Assembly: GCF_002086795.1 (NCBI RefSeq)
Contig: NZ_MVIM01000002.1
Span: 310,001 to 374,000, forward strand
Length of the DNA stretch: 64,000 nucleotides
Direction of reading: 5' to 3'
DNA from: Mycolicibacterium tusciae
Lineage (GTDB): Bacteria; Actinomycetota; Actinomycetes; Mycobacteriales; Mycobacteriaceae
Positions 26,616 through 37,071 of this stretch are shown here, piece after piece; position 1 is the first letter of the stretch; every line of letters begins with the position of its first letter. The notes under the pieces are model-generated. The model was not told where the DNA came from and did no database searches. It saw only the letters and a program-made list of their open reading frames with translations. A program made the translations under genes and the position numbers.

Positions 26616-29600
26616 ATGCGGCGCCCCGGTTCACGCGTAGTAGTGACCACCCTGATGTTGATCGTCACGTTGATCGCGGCGATGACGGCATGCTCGCGTG
26701 ACAAAGAAGCGCCCGCCCCGCAGGCCGGAGTGAACGCCGGGCCCGACGGCAGGCCCGCCCCGTTCAGGGAGCCCGTGCGACTCTCGAGCAAGGACGGCGT
26801 ACTCGAGGTGCGACTGTCGGCGCACCAGGGCACCGTCAACCTCGACACGGTAAAGGACCCGGTCACCAGTTTCCTGATCTTCTCCTACGACCTTGTCAAA
26901 GGTACGAGCTCGGACGGATCGACGAAGGGCGACAACGTCTATCCCGCGCCCACGCTGCGGGTGGAACCCGGCGAGAAGCTGATCGTCCACTACGACAACG
27001 ATCTTCAGAATCTGACGATCCCGGACTTCTACGACCCCGCCATGACCCCCAAGGGCGGTGAGGTGCCGATATACCCGCCCGCGCTCACCGAGTCGCCGCT
27101 GAATCTGCACACCCACGGCTTGCACATCAGCCCGTCGGGCAACGCCGACAACGTCCTGCTGTCCATCCCGGCCGGCATGGGCAACACCTTCACCTACGAC
27201 GTGCCCAAGAACATGCCCAACGGGTTGTACTGGTATCACAGCCACCGGCACACGATGACGGCGCAGCAGACGTATGCCGGCTTGGCGGGCCTGCTGGAGA
27301 TCGGCCGCCCCGACGGCAATCTGCCGCTGGTCACTCAGAACGATATTCCCATCCGCAACATGGCGATTCAGTACAACTACGTGTTCGATCGCAAGGGCAA
27401 TGGCCACCAGCTCAACAACTACAGCTGGCCGCAGTGGGCGAGCACGCTCAAGCCGCCCGAGGGGTCGCAACTCGCCGACGGTACCTATCAGCCGAGCCTG
27501 GCGCCGGTGAACATCGCCGAAACCACCGTCGGCGCCCAATATCTGACGCCGTGGTGGGCCGGGCCGCTGTCGCCGCGTAACAATCGCGGTCAAACTCAGT
27601 TCATCCCCTCGAATCTGATGAGCTTCGACAGTCCGACGACGAAGGTCGCCGAGAACCCGGGTCTGCCTGACAATCAGCGCGATGTGCAGTTCACGGTGAA
27701 CGGCCAGTTCCAGCCGGAACTGAAGATCAAGCCGGGCCAGACGGAAATCTGGGCGGTGGCCAATATCAGCGACATCGCCTATATGACTCTGCGATTGACC
27801 GAGACCGCCACCGGAGAGCATCCGAAGTTCTCGATAGTCGGGCAGGACGGTAACCCCTATACGCAGGTCGGCCGCCCGGTCTACGGGGATGGAACGACGC
27901 TCAGCGTGCCGCCCGGGTCACGGTATGCGATCGCGGTCACGATGCCCAAGAAGGGGGATCTGGTCCTGGAGTTCCCGCCGGATCCCGATGCCAAGCCGCT
28001 CGTGAATCCCGGTGTGCTCTATACCAACAACGGGACCAAGAACACACCCGCGGTGCTGGGCACTCTCACGGTCGATCCCAAGTACATGGCGTTCGCCGAC
28101 GGTTTCTTCGTGTTCCCGACGCAGACCCTGATCCGTGCCACGCCCGACACCAGCGGAGAAGGACAGACCACCGCGTTCGAACCAGGGCAGAACCTCGACG
28201 CCTACACGTCGTTCGTGGACACGTCGGTGATGACCCCTGCCGTCAAACGGACCATGACGATCACCGACACCATCGGTGGCAACATCGCCAGCAACAACGA
28301 TCCCAAGGCCGTCATCTACCAGTTCGAACCCGCCGGGTTCCCGAATGTCTCGCTGATCCAGCCGCGGCTCAACTCCGTTGAGGAGTGGACGATCATCAAT
28401 CAGAACAACGATGCGCATCCAATGCACATCCACGTCAACGACTTTCAAGTGATGGCCATTGACGATCCCCACCGGGGCAAGACCGGTGTACAACCCTGGG
28501 GGCTCGACAATGTCAACGTGCCCGCACCGATATTCAACGACATGCACGTCGTGAGCACGCCCGCGAGCCTGACCCTGCGCCAGGAGTTCTCGGAGTTCGC
28601 GGGCACGTACGTGATCCACTGCCACCGCCTCAACCACGAGGACAACGGACTGATGGCCACCATCAACGTCATCCCCGAGGTGTCGACGTACGCCGTGGCG
28701 AATCCCGGCTCAGACGGTAAGCCGGCCTCGGTCCAGGTCCGGGATGGCAGCGGCGACAAGGTGCTGCAGACCGTCGTCCCGTTCCCGGATTTCGAGGGCA
28801 CGCCGTCGGTGGCGATGGCCGACGTGAACGGCGACATGATTCTCGATCTGCTCGTCGGAACCGGTAAGGGGGCCACGCCGGAGGTCGTCGCGTACGACGG
28901 CAACGACACCGACCTGGGCCTGTTCAAGACCGAGATCACCCGGTTCGTCCCGTTCGACTCCGGCTTCACCGGCGGTGTGACCGTTGCCGGGGCGGACATC
29001 GACGGAAACTCGTTGGCCGACAACATCATCGTCGGCACCGGTGCGGGGACAGAATCGCAGGTGAAGGTGTACTCCTCGGAGCTGCCGTCCGAGTCGGGCA
29101 AAGAGCCCGACGTGTTCTCCGCGTTCACGCCCTATCCCGGATCGCAGTCCGGGGTCACGCTGGCCACCGGAATGGTCGAATTCGGTTCGGGTCGTGAGAG
29201 CATCGTGACCGCACCGGGTCCCGGTGATGCGCCGCTCGTCAAGTCGTTCCGGTGGGACCTCTACACACCGACCGCGCGGGCGCAGGCCAACGGCACGGCG
29301 ACCGAGCACGCCGCCAAGCCCAATGAGCCCAGGATGACGTCGAATTTCCTCGCCTACGACGAGGACTACAGGGACGGGGTCGCGCTGTCGACCGGATGGG
29401 TGGCCGGCGGCGAGGGCGGCGCCATGAGCATCATCACCAGCCAACTCGCCGGGCCGGGCACCGTGCGGGTGTGGTCAACGGGCTCAAAGCTCGACGGGCA
29501 GCCCGGCATGTACCTCGACAGCCCCAATCACCATGAGGAGAACATCGAGTACACCGAGATCGCGTCGTTCGCACCGTTCCCCGGCGGGGCGACCGTTGCG

Positions 29601-29777
29601 ACGAGCAGCACCGTCTACGGAGCTGATGTCGTCGTGGCGGGAACTTCTGCCGGTGGCCAGGAGGTCCGCAAGTACACCCTGCAGCGTCCAGCCCCGGATG
29701 CGACGACGTTGGCACCGAAGCTACTCACCACGCTGCCGAAGATGCCGACGGGACCGACGCCGCTCGGCGGCCGTTAG
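26616..29777 (+). CDS. Lipoprotein multicopper oxidase with C-terminal FG-GAP propeller
   Basis: 1053 residues. Signal peptide with a lipobox-like MTAC at about 22-25. Copper ligands are complete: HTHGLH 165-170, WYHSHRH 206-212, HPMHIH 601-606, and HCHRLNHEDNGLM 668-680 with the type-1 Cys at 669 and Met680 as axial ligand. From about 700 the protein adds an FG-GAP-like region with calcium-binding style DVNGDMILD and DIDGNSLAD repeats, roughly 340 residues beyond a normal oxidase. It should act outside the membrane, oxidising metals or phenolics with O2. TAGCAT six bases before the ATG suggests a leaderless mRNA. Its 3' end overlaps the convergent gene by 4 bases. Confidence 0.92.
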   Translation: MRRPGSRVVVTTLMLIVTLIAAMTACSRDKEAPAPQAGVNAGPDGRPAPFREPVRLSSKDGVLEVRLSAHQGTVNLDTVKDPVTSFLIFSYDLVKGTSSDGSTKGDNVYPAPTLRVEPGEKLIVHYDNDLQNLTIPDFYDPAMTPKGGEVPIYPPALTESPLNLHTHGLHISPSGNADNVLLSIPAGMGNTFTYDVPKNMPNGLYWYHSHRHTMTAQQTYAGLAGLLEIGRPDGNLPLVTQNDIPIRNMAIQYNYVFDRKGNGHQLNNYSWPQWASTLKPPEGSQLADGTYQPSLAPVNIAETTVGAQYLTPWWAGPLSPRNNRGQTQFIPSNLMSFDSPTTKVAENPGLPDNQRDVQFTVNGQFQPELKIKPGQTEIWAVANISDIAYMTLRLTETATGEHPKFSIVGQDGNPYTQVGRPVYGDGTTLSVPPGSRYAIAVTMPKKGDLVLEFPPDPDAKPLVNPGVLYTNNGTKNTPAVLGTLTVDPKYMAFADGFFVFPTQTLIRATPDTSGEGQTTAFEPGQNLDAYTSFVDTSVMTPAVKRTMTITDTIGGNIASNNDPKAVIYQFEPAGFPNVSLIQPRLNSVEEWTIINQNNDAHPMHIHVNDFQVMAIDDPHRGKTGVQPWGLDNVNVPAPIFNDMHVVSTPASLTLRQEFSEFAGTYVIHCHRLNHEDNGLMATINVIPEVSTYAVANPGSDGKPASVQVRDGSGDKVLQTVVPFPDFEGTPSVAMADVNGDMILDLLVGTGKGATPEVVAYDGNDTDLGLFKTEITRFVPFDSGFTGGVTVAGADIDGNSLADNIIVGTGAGTESQVKVYSSELPSESGKEPDVFSAFTPYPGSQSGVTLATGMVEFGSGRESIVTAPGPGDAPLVKSFRWDLYTPTARAQANGTATEHAAKPNEPRMTSNFLAYDEDYRDGVALSTGWVAGGEGGAMSIITSQLAGPGTVRVWSTGSKLDGQPGMYLDSPNHHEENIEYTEIASFAPFPGGATVATSSTVYGADVVVAGTSAGGQEVRKYTLQRPAPDATTLAPKLLTTLPKMPTGPTPLGGR

Positions 29778-30745
29778 GGCATGTGCAAGAACGAGATCGT
29801 GACGAGGTAGAAGATCGCACTGAAGATCGTCATGACGACGAAGACGGTGGCGAACCCACGCCAGTTGGTCTTGGTGACGGAGACATCGGGTGGCGGCCGC
29901 AGCCAGTTCTTGAGTAGCTTGTTGACGAAGTACGGCATCACGAAGTAACTGAGTGCCAAGCTGGACAACAGGTTTCCGATCAGCAGGTTCAGCCACAGGT
30001 GCAACTTCAGCGGCCACAGCGCCAAGGCAATCAGCACCACGGTGGGGTAGACGCCGACCCACACCGCGACGGCGGTCTTGAAGTTCGACGGGGGTGGGGC
30101 TTCGGCGCCCGTGTCGTCGAAGGCGAACCAGTTGCCGAAGGAGTTGTCGACCGTTCTGGATTGGTAGTCCTTGAACTTTGCTCCCTGGGCGAGCAGCTGC
30201 TTGCGTTCGTCCGAAACCAGCCAGCGATCGAGGTCGTCGGCGGTGCTGTAGCGATACAGCGCGGTCCACTCCTCCTGCACGCCCTCCACCGGACGGAACA
30301 GCTCGGTTCCGCGGAACCCTGGAAAGTTGCTCTCCGCCAGCCGAAGTCGCTCCTGCCAGGCGAGGAACTCGTCGACGTCGGCCGGATCGACCCGGTGCGT
30401 CACCATCACGGTCACCAGTGGATCCGACTTTCGGCCACCGCCGCCGATGACCTGCTGGGTGCCCGGCCCTTCGAAGTACGGCTCGGCCTTGAGTAGCATC
30501 TCCTGACGGGTGGCGCTGTTGAGCCACGTCTGGACATGCGCGACCGAGTCGAAGCGATAGACGATCACCCAATCGCTTTGGACCCCGGTGGGCTGGTTGA
30601 TCTCGGCGGCGATGAAGCCGGGGTACTTGCCGGCTTCGCGGTTCATGTTGAGCTGCCACGCCTCGAACGCCTGCTCGTGACCGGGCCGAATGCGCTGACT
30701 GATGATCACCGTCGCGGTGGTGTCGGTGGCGCCTGTCGTGTCCAT
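29774..30745 (-). CDS. Tandem ABM-domain protein with membrane anchor
   Basis: 323 residues. Two antibiotic-biosynthesis-monooxygenase (ABM) ferredoxin-like domains in tandem, about 10-100 (VIISQRIRPGHEQAFEAWQ...YPGFIAAEIN) and 108-200 (VMVTHRVDPADVDEFLAWQ...FPGFRGTELF), then three hydrophobic helices at about 225-320. ABM proteins oxidise or decarboxylate small molecules without metal or added cofactor, or act as heme or quinol handlers. Ten bases downstream of the molybdenum hydroxylase gene, so it is third gene of that operon. Activity unknown. Confidence 0.85.
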   Translation of the reverse strand: MDTTGATDTTATVIISQRIRPGHEQAFEAWQLNMNREAGKYPGFIAAEINQPTGVQSDWVIVYRFDSVAHVQTWLNSATRQEMLLKAEPYFEGPGTQQVIGGGGRKSDPLVTVMVTHRVDPADVDEFLAWQERLRLAESNFPGFRGTELFRPVEGVQEEWTALYRYSTADDLDRWLVSDERKQLLAQGAKFKDYQSRTVDNSFGNWFAFDDTGAEAPPPSNFKTAVAVWVGVYPTVVLIALALWPLKLHLWLNLLIGNLLSSLALSYFVMPYFVNKLLKNWLRPPPDVSVTKTNWRGFATVFVVMTIFSAIFYLVTISFLHMP

Positions 30746-30755
30746 GTCCTGCCAA

Positions 30756-33473
30756 TCAGGTTGCGGGAGAGAGGCGCTGCTCGATCAGACGTCGATAGAT
30801 ACGCTCGGGGGTGAACGGCAGCTCGCGATACCGGACGCCCGTGGCGTCGTGCAGTGCGTTGGCCAGCGCCGGTGCCACTGGGTTGACGTTCGACTCGGCG
30901 ATGCCCTTCGCCTTCATGGGTCCCACCGAGTCCTGGGTCTCGACGAGAAGGACTTCGGTGCGTGGCACATCGGCGTAGGTGGGGATGCGATAGTTGCGCA
31001 GGTTGGGATTGACCATCACTCCGTTGCCGTCGACACGGAAGTTCTCGGTGAGCGCGAAGCCGATGGCCTGTGCGACCCCACCTTCGATCTGTCCGCGGAC
31101 CTGCTGCGGATTGATCACGACGCCGGGATCGGCGGCGTGCACGCTGTAGAGAATGCGGACTTCGCCGGTGATCCGGTGGACGGCGATGCGGAAGCCGTGC
31201 GCATTGGACGTCACGCTGCGCGGCGAGCCATAGGCCTTGCGCGCCACGGTGAACCGCCTACCGCGCTCACGGGCGGCCACCAATACCTCGGCCAGGGTCA
31301 ATCTGGTGTCGGCACACAGCACCCCGTCGTCGTCCATCACGCATGCACCGACATCGACGCCGACGTGTCCGGCGGCGAAGTGCAGAATGCTGTCCCGGAG
31401 AGCAGTCGTCGCCTTCTGGACGGCGTTGCCCGAGACGAACAGGCCCGCGCTCGCGAACGCGCCGGTGTCGAAACCCGTGCTGTCGGTGTCGGCCTGCACG
31501 AGGTGGATTCGAGACGTCGTGGTGCCGAGCACGCTCGCCGCGATCTGCACATGCGCCGTCGAGGTGCCCTCACCGAATTCAACTGTTCCCACCGCGATCT
31601 CGTAGACGGCATCGTCGCGCAGGGTGGCCCACGCGTTGGAAACATGGTCGGTCGGCGGGGCGGTCTCGTGGATGGAGCTCGCGGTGCCGGTGCCGACCAG
31701 CCAATCCGGTTCGAGGTTCGGCTCGGGAGGCATGCGGCGCAACGCGTCGTCCACCAGGTCGATGCAGGCGGTCAGCCCGTCCTCGGTGAAAGTCACATCT
31801 TCGGGGTGCTCACCGACCGCCACCAGTGCATCGCCGGGCACAATCACGTTGCGGCGGCGCAACTCCAGCGGATCCATACCGAGCGCCAGCGCCAACTCGG
31901 TCATCGCGGACTCGACCGCGAACGACGGCTGGGTCATACCGTACCCGCGCAGCGCACCGCTGGGCACGGTGTTCGTGTACACCGAGTAGCCGTCGAATCT
32001 CTTGTTAGGGCAGCGGTATTGCATCACGGCGGCGCCGCCGGCGAACAGCGTCTCGCCGCCGTGGTTTCCGTATGCTCCGGTATTGGAGACGTTCCGGAAT
32101 TGGAGCGCGGTCAGCGTGCCGTCGGCCTTCGCGCCGAGTTTCACGGTGACCTTCATCGGGTGACGCGGTGAGGCCGTGGTGAACGCCTCTTCCCGGGTGT
32201 ACTCCCAGCAGACGGGTCGGGCGGTGTCCAGCGCCGCCAGGGCGACCAGGTCTTCGGAGATCACTTCCTGCTTGCCGCCGAACCCACCGCCGACCCTCTT
32301 GCAGAACACCCTCAGTTCGTCGGGGCGGAGGTTGAACAGATGGGAGAGTTTGAGTTTCGCGACCGACGGCGACTGCGAACTGGTGCGCACATGCAACCGC
32401 CCCTCCTCCATCCAGGCGATCGAACCATGCGTTTCGAGGTGGGCGTGCTGGACGCGGGGCGTGAAATAGGTGCCCTCGTGGATCACGTCGGCCGCGGCAA
32501 ATCCGGCCTCGACGTCACCGACCTCGCCGTGCAGTTCGAGCAGGATGTTGCGCAGCTTGTCGTGCGCGAACGGGTCGTCGTAGCTGTGCAATTGGGGCGC
32601 GCCGTCGGCCATCGCCTCCTCGGGGTCGAAGACCGCGGGCAGCACCTCGTACTCCACGGCGACCTTGCGGCAACCCTCTTCGGCAGCGCCGACGGACTCG
32701 GCGACCACCGCCACGACCCGCTGGCCCACGAACCGCATGACGTTGTCGAGTATGTAGGTGTCGTCGGGATCGACGAGGTGGTCGGTGTGGATCGCCGTGC
32801 TGAATCGCTTACGGGGGACGTCCTGCCACGTGTATACGCGCTGCACGCCGGGAACTTCGAGCGCGGCGGACGTGTCGATGGAGACGACGCGCGCATGGGC
32901 GTGCGGTGAATGCAGCACCTTGAGGTGGAGCATTCCCGGCATCGCGGTGTCCATGGTGAACTCGACCGTCCCGGTGACGACCCCGGTGGCTGCCGGCGCG
33001 ACGACGTTGGCGCCTACCGCCTCACCGGGTGCCGCGTCCTCGATTCCCTTGACACCGTTGATCGCGTCCTCGATGACGCGATACCCGGTGCAGCGACACA
33101 GGTTTCCCTTCAGCGCGCGCGGCAGGTCGCGCTTCTGCTCGTCGGTGAAGGTGGCCGACGTCATGATCATCCCCGCGGTGCAGAAACCACACTGGAATCC
33201 CGGTCCGTCGAGAAATCGCTGTTGCATGGGATGCAGGTTGTCGGGTGTGCCGAGGCCCTCGATGGTGGTGACTTCCCGCCCCTCCGCGCGGAAGGCGGGG
33301 GTGATGCAGCTGTGCACCGGATCACCGTCAAGCCACACCGTGCAGGCTCCGCAATCACCTGCATCACAACCTTTTTTGACACCGAGGCAGCCAAGCGAGC
33401 GGACGAAGGTACGCAGACACTGGCCGGGTCGTGGCTGCTCGTCGAAGTCCGCGCCGTTCACGGTGTAGGTCAC
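30756..33473 (-). CDS. Molybdenum hydroxylase, fused [2Fe-2S] and molybdopterin subunits
   Basis: 905 residues of the xanthine-oxidase family. The first [2Fe-2S] cluster uses Cys36, 41, 44 and 56; the second uses Cys95, 98, 126 and 128 (QCGFC, LCRCTGYR). The molybdopterin part follows directly, with GGGFGGKQEV and the base Glu in KAKGIAES. FAD is supplied by the separate upstream gene, as in the E. coli XdhD/YgfM arrangement. Hydroxylates a purine, aldehyde or N-heterocycle; substrate cannot be inferred. GTG at 33473 overlaps the FAD-subunit stop (GTGA) and starts the ferredoxin fold; the frame is open to 33983, but that extension is the antisense-like reading of the FAD gene and is rejected. 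Confidence 0.9.
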   Translation of the reverse strand: MTYTVNGADFDEQPRPGQCLRTFVRSLGCLGVKKGCDAGDCGACTVWLDGDPVHSCITPAFRAEGREVTTIEGLGTPDNLHPMQQRFLDGPGFQCGFCTAGMIMTSATFTDEQKRDLPRALKGNLCRCTGYRVIEDAINGVKGIEDAAPGEAVGANVVAPAATGVVTGTVEFTMDTAMPGMLHLKVLHSPHAHARVVSIDTSAALEVPGVQRVYTWQDVPRKRFSTAIHTDHLVDPDDTYILDNVMRFVGQRVVAVVAESVGAAEEGCRKVAVEYEVLPAVFDPEEAMADGAPQLHSYDDPFAHDKLRNILLELHGEVGDVEAGFAAADVIHEGTYFTPRVQHAHLETHGSIAWMEEGRLHVRTSSQSPSVAKLKLSHLFNLRPDELRVFCKRVGGGFGGKQEVISEDLVALAALDTARPVCWEYTREEAFTTASPRHPMKVTVKLGAKADGTLTALQFRNVSNTGAYGNHGGETLFAGGAAVMQYRCPNKRFDGYSVYTNTVPSGALRGYGMTQPSFAVESAMTELALALGMDPLELRRRNVIVPGDALVAVGEHPEDVTFTEDGLTACIDLVDDALRRMPPEPNLEPDWLVGTGTASSIHETAPPTDHVSNAWATLRDDAVYEIAVGTVEFGEGTSTAHVQIAASVLGTTTSRIHLVQADTDSTGFDTGAFASAGLFVSGNAVQKATTALRDSILHFAAGHVGVDVGACVMDDDGVLCADTRLTLAEVLVAARERGRRFTVARKAYGSPRSVTSNAHGFRIAVHRITGEVRILYSVHAADPGVVINPQQVRGQIEGGVAQAIGFALTENFRVDGNGVMVNPNLRNYRIPTYADVPRTEVLLVETQDSVGPMKAKGIAESNVNPVAPALANALHDATGVRYRELPFTPERIYRRLIEQRLSPAT

Positions 33474-34288
33474 GAAGCCCCCCGCGAGAACTCGGCGCGG
33501 ATGTCCTCGGCGTAGTGCGCGGCGAGGTGGCGGCGGTGGTCCGGGCTGCCGTTGGGGTCGTCGAACCAAAGCTCCTCGGGCAGCTCGTCGATACGTTGTG
33601 CGAGCGCGTCGGCGTCCGGCATCGAATCGAATCTCATGCGTACCGGGTGGGTGGTGCCCGCGGTGATGGTCAGCAGCAGGTCGTGCCGGTGTTGCGTCGC
33701 GACGATGAAGATTGTCGATCGGCCGAGCCTGGTCAGGGTGAACCGTCGGTGGGTGTGCCGCTTTCGCAGGGCACTCGCCGGAATGTCGACCTTCCGCAAC
33801 ACCTCGCCGGGCGACAGGATGTTGGCGTTGTTCCCGGTGACGAAGTCGGCCGCGTCGACGGTGCGCTCGGAGCCGTCGGGCGCGCGCAGGGTGTAGGTGG
33901 CCTCCAGCGCCACTGTCATCGTGATCATCGGGCCGGCGGGCAGCGACATGCAGATGTTCCCGCCGACCGTCGCGCTGTTCCACACCTTGAACGAGGCCAG
34001 GAACGCCTCACAGCTCGTCCCCAGCAGCGATGCGGCGGGCCAGTCGCTCGGCGGGGTGAGCGCGTACAGGTCGCGGATCGTGCACATCGCGCCGATCTCC
34101 AGCCCGGTCTCCTCGACCGTGAGGGCGTCCCAGCCCAGCGGCGCCAGATCGATCAGCCGCCGCAGGTGTGATTGCTGATCCGAGAACAGCCAGGTGCCGC
34201 CCGCGAGGAAGGCATCCCCGGCGCGCCATTGCGCCCCGGGCGGATCGTGCGGGTGGCGGACCACATCGGTGACGGTGTTGAGGTCCAA
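33470..34288 (-). CDS. FAD-binding subunit of molybdenum hydroxylase
   Basis: 272 residues of the CoxM/xanthine dehydrogenase medium-subunit family. FAD-binding loops AGGTWLFSD (near residue 29) and the second loop [16 protein letters not shown] (near 105) are clear. It passes electrons from the iron-sulfur clusters of the fused partner to NAD+ or O2. Starts with TTG behind GGGGGAAG; first gene of the three-gene operon. Its start faces the clpB promoter across 218 bases. Confidence 0.88.
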   Translation of the reverse strand: MDLNTVTDVVRHPHDPPGAQWRAGDAFLAGGTWLFSDQQSHLRRLIDLAPLGWDALTVEETGLEIGAMCTIRDLYALTPPSDWPAASLLGTSCEAFLASFKVWNSATVGGNICMSLPAGPMITMTVALEATYTLRAPDGSERTVDAADFVTGNNANILSPGEVLRKVDIPASALRKRHTHRRFTLTRLGRSTIFIVATQHRHDLLLTITAGTTHPVRMRFDSMPDADALAQRIDELPEELWFDDPNGSPDHRRHLAAHYAEDIRAEFSRGAS

Positions 34289-34407
34289 ACGTCTTCCCCC
34301 ATGCGGCTTTGCCCGAGTTGGATTCCGCCATCGTAGAGGGACGTGGTGGGTGGTTGCTGGATCAGCGGCTCGGTACGCGCTGGCGCTGTGCCGGCAAAAA
34401 AGTTAAA

Positions 34408-34440
34408 GTTGAGCGGAACAGACTCAACCTTGACGGCGTT
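34408..34440 (+). promoter_or_regulatory. Overlapping HAIR box and SigH-type promoter of clpB
   Basis: HAIR: GTTGAGC-N7-ACTCAAC at 34408-34428, with six-base outer arms forming a perfect palindrome. SigH type: GGAACA (34415-34420), 16 bases, CGTT (34437-34440). The HspR box covers the -35 element, so HspR would block SigH polymerase directly. Same two elements as at dnaK but overlapping rather than in series. Confidence 0.83.
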
Positions 34441-34506
34441 GTACAACGCGACAAGCATTCCAAGGGCCTTTTGCGCGGCCCTGAAGTACATAGAAACGGA
34501 GGCGTC

Positions 34507-37053
34507 GTGGACTCGTTCAATCCGACGACCAAAACCCAGGCGGCCCTTACTTCGGCGCTGCAAGCGGCTACCGCCGCCGGCAACCCACAGATCACGCCCG
34601 CCCATTTGTTGATGGCACTGCTCACCCAGAACGACGGCATTGCCGCACCGTTGTTGGAGGCCGTCGGCGTCGAACCCGCGACTATCCGTGCAGAGACGCA
34701 ACGACTTCTCGACCGGCTGCCCAGCGCATCGGGGTCGAGTTCGCAGCCGCAGCTGAGTAAGGACGCGATCGCTTCAATAACCGTGGCGCAGCACCTAGCA
34801 ACCGAGATGGACGACGAATACGTCTCCACCGAGCATCTGCTCGTCGGCCTGGCCACCGGTGACTCCGACGTCGCCAAGCTGCTCAGCGGCCACGGCGCGT
34901 CGCCGCAGGTGCTGCGCGACGCCTTCGGAAACGTGCGCGGCAGTGCGCGCGTCACCAACCCCGACCCGGAGGCCACGTACCAGGCGCTGGAGAAGTACTC
35001 CACCGACCTGACCGCGCGAGCCAAAGAGGGCAAGCTGGATCCGGTCATCGGGCGCGACAACGAGATTCGCCGGGTCGTTCAGGTGCTCTCACGTCGTACC
35101 AAGAACAATCCGGTGCTGATCGGTGAGCCCGGCGTCGGCAAGACCGCGATCGTCGAGGGCCTGGCCCAGCGCATCGTCGCAGGCGACGTACCGGAGAGCC
35201 TGCGCGACAAGACCGTCGTGTCACTGGATATGGGCTCGATGGTCGCCGGTGCCAAGTACCGCGGTGAGTTCGAGGAGCGGCTCAAGGCCGTCCTCGACGA
35301 CATCAAGAACTCGGCCGGCCAGATCATCACGTTCATCGACGAGCTGCACACCATCGTCGGTGCCGGCGCGACCGGTGAATCGGCGATGGACGCGGGCAAC
35401 ATGATCAAGCCGATGCTGGCGCGCGGCGAGCTGCGGCTGGTCGGCGCGACCACCCTCGACGAGTACCGCAAGTACATCGAGAAGGACGCCGCGCTGGAAC
35501 GCCGCTTCCAGCAGGTGTTCGTCGGTGAGCCGTCGGTCGAGGACACCGTCGGCATCCTGCGCGGTCTCAAGGACCGCTACGAGGTCCACCACGGTGTGCG
35601 GATCACCGACTCGGCACTGGTTTCGGCCGCCGCGCTGTCCGACCGCTACATCACCAGCCGCTTCCTGCCGGACAAGGCCATCGACCTCGTCGACGAGGCC
35701 GCGTCCCGGCTGCGAATGGAGATCGACTCCCGGCCCGTCGAGATCGATGAGGTCGAGCGCCTGGTGCGCCGGCTGGAGATCGAGGAGATGGCACTGGCCA
35801 AGGAGGAGGACGACGCCTCCAAGGACCGGCTGGAGAAGCTGCGTGCCGAACTCGCCGATGACAAAGAAAAGTTGGCAGAGCTGACCACACGCTGGCAGAA
35901 CGAGAAGAACGCCATCGACGTCGTGCGTGAGCTCAAGGAGCAGCTCGAGTCGCTGCGCGGCGAGGCCGATCGGGCCGAGCGCGACGGCGATCTGGCCAAG
36001 GCCTCCGAACTTCGATACGGGCGTATCCCGGAGATCGAGAAGAAGCTCGACGCCGCGGTGCCCCAGGCTGAGGCACGCGAGGACGTTATGCTCAAGGAGG
36101 AAGTCGGACCCGACGACATCGCCGATGTGGTGTCGGCATGGACCGGAATCCCTGCGGGCCGGATGCTCGAGGGCGAGACGGCCAAGTTGCTACGCATGGA
36201 GGACGAGCTCGGCAAGCGCGTCGTCGGTCAGAAAATGGCCGTCCAGGCGGTGTCTGATGCGGTTCGCCGCAGCCGTGCGGGAGTCGCCGATCCGAACCGG
36301 CCGACGGGGTCGTTCATGTTCCTCGGCCCGACCGGCGTCGGCAAGACCGAGTTGGCAAAGGCGCTGGCGGAGTTCCTGTTCGACGATGAGCACGCGATGG
36401 TCCGCATTGACATGAGCGAGTACGGCGAGAAGCACTCGGTGGCTCGGCTTGTCGGTGCGCCTCCCGGCTACATCGGATACGACCAGGGCGGTCAGCTGAC
36501 CGAGGCGGTGCGCAGGCGGCCGTACACGGTGATCCTGTTCGACGAGATCGAGAAGGCTCACCCGGACGTGTTCGACGTGCTGTTGGCTGTCCTCGACGAA
36601 GGCCGGCTGACTGACGGCCAGGGTCGCACGGTCGACTTCCGCAACACGATCCTGATCCTGACGTCGAACCTCGGGGCCGGTGGCACCGAGGAGCAGGTCA
36701 TGGCGGCGGTGCGGTCGGCGTTCAAGCCGGAGTTCATCAACCGCCTGGACGACGTGATCGTCTTCGATCCGCTGAATCCCGAGGAGCTGGTGCAGATCGT
36801 CGACATCCAGCTCCAGCAGTTGGACAAGCGGTTGGCGCAGCGGCGGCTCACCCTCGAGGTGTCGCTGCCCGCCAAGACGTGGCTGGCCGAGCGCGGCTTC
36901 GACCCGCTCTACGGCGCGCGTCCGCTGCGGCGGCTGATCCAGCAGGCCATCGGCGACCAGCTCGCCAAGATGCTGCTTGCCGGTGAGGTGCACGACGGCG
37001 ACGTGGTGCCGGTCAACCTCAGCGCGGACGGCGATTCGCTGGTCTTGGGCTGA
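34507..37053 (+). CDS. clpB: Disaggregase ClpB (Hsp104/AAA+)
   Basis: 848 residues, the usual ClpB length. The N-domain (1-140) is followed by AAA-1 with Walker A GEPGVGKT at 206-213, the coiled-coil middle domain (about 400-530, [21 protein letters not shown]), and AAA-2 with GPTGVGKT at 607-614 and the GYIGYDQGG pore loop. It pulls proteins out of aggregates with DnaK and DnaJ. The GTG at 34507 behind GGAGG begins the conserved N-terminus; the frame is open from 34309, but that region is the promoter. Regulated like dnaK. Confidence 0.98.
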   Translation: MDSFNPTTKTQAALTSALQAATAAGNPQITPAHLLMALLTQNDGIAAPLLEAVGVEPATIRAETQRLLDRLPSASGSSSQPQLSKDAIASITVAQHLATEMDDEYVSTEHLLVGLATGDSDVAKLLSGHGASPQVLRDAFGNVRGSARVTNPDPEATYQALEKYSTDLTARAKEGKLDPVIGRDNEIRRVVQVLSRRTKNNPVLIGEPGVGKTAIVEGLAQRIVAGDVPESLRDKTVVSLDMGSMVAGAKYRGEFEERLKAVLDDIKNSAGQIITFIDELHTIVGAGATGESAMDAGNMIKPMLARGELRLVGATTLDEYRKYIEKDAALERRFQQVFVGEPSVEDTVGILRGLKDRYEVHHGVRITDSALVSAAALSDRYITSRFLPDKAIDLVDEAASRLRMEIDSRPVEIDEVERLVRRLEIEEMALAKEEDDASKDRLEKLRAELADDKEKLAELTTRWQNEKNAIDVVRELKEQLESLRGEADRAERDGDLAKASELRYGRIPEIEKKLDAAVPQAEAREDVMLKEEVGPDDIADVVSAWTGIPAGRMLEGETAKLLRMEDELGKRVVGQKMAVQAVSDAVRRSRAGVADPNRPTGSFMFLGPTGVGKTELAKALAEFLFDDEHAMVRIDMSEYGEKHSVARLVGAPPGYIGYDQGGQLTEAVRRRPYTVILFDEIEKAHPDVFDVLLAVLDEGRLTDGQGRTVDFRNTILILTSNLGAGGTEEQVMAAVRSAFKPEFINRLDDVIVFDPLNPEELVQIVDIQLQQLDKRLAQRRLTLEVSLPAKTWLAERGFDPLYGARPLRRLIQQAIGDQLAKMLLAGEVHDGDVVPVNLSADGDSLVLG

Positions 37054-37071
37054 GCCTGATATCGATGAGGG

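Noticed and set aside
33474..33983. Extended N-terminus of the molybdenum hydroxylase
   Set aside because: The extra ~170 codons are a shifted reading of the FAD subunit on the same strand; the GTG at 33473 starts the ferredoxin fold.
34309..34506. 66-residue N-terminal extension of ClpB
   Set aside because: Contains the SigH promoter and HAIR box; ClpB homologues begin at the GTG 34507.
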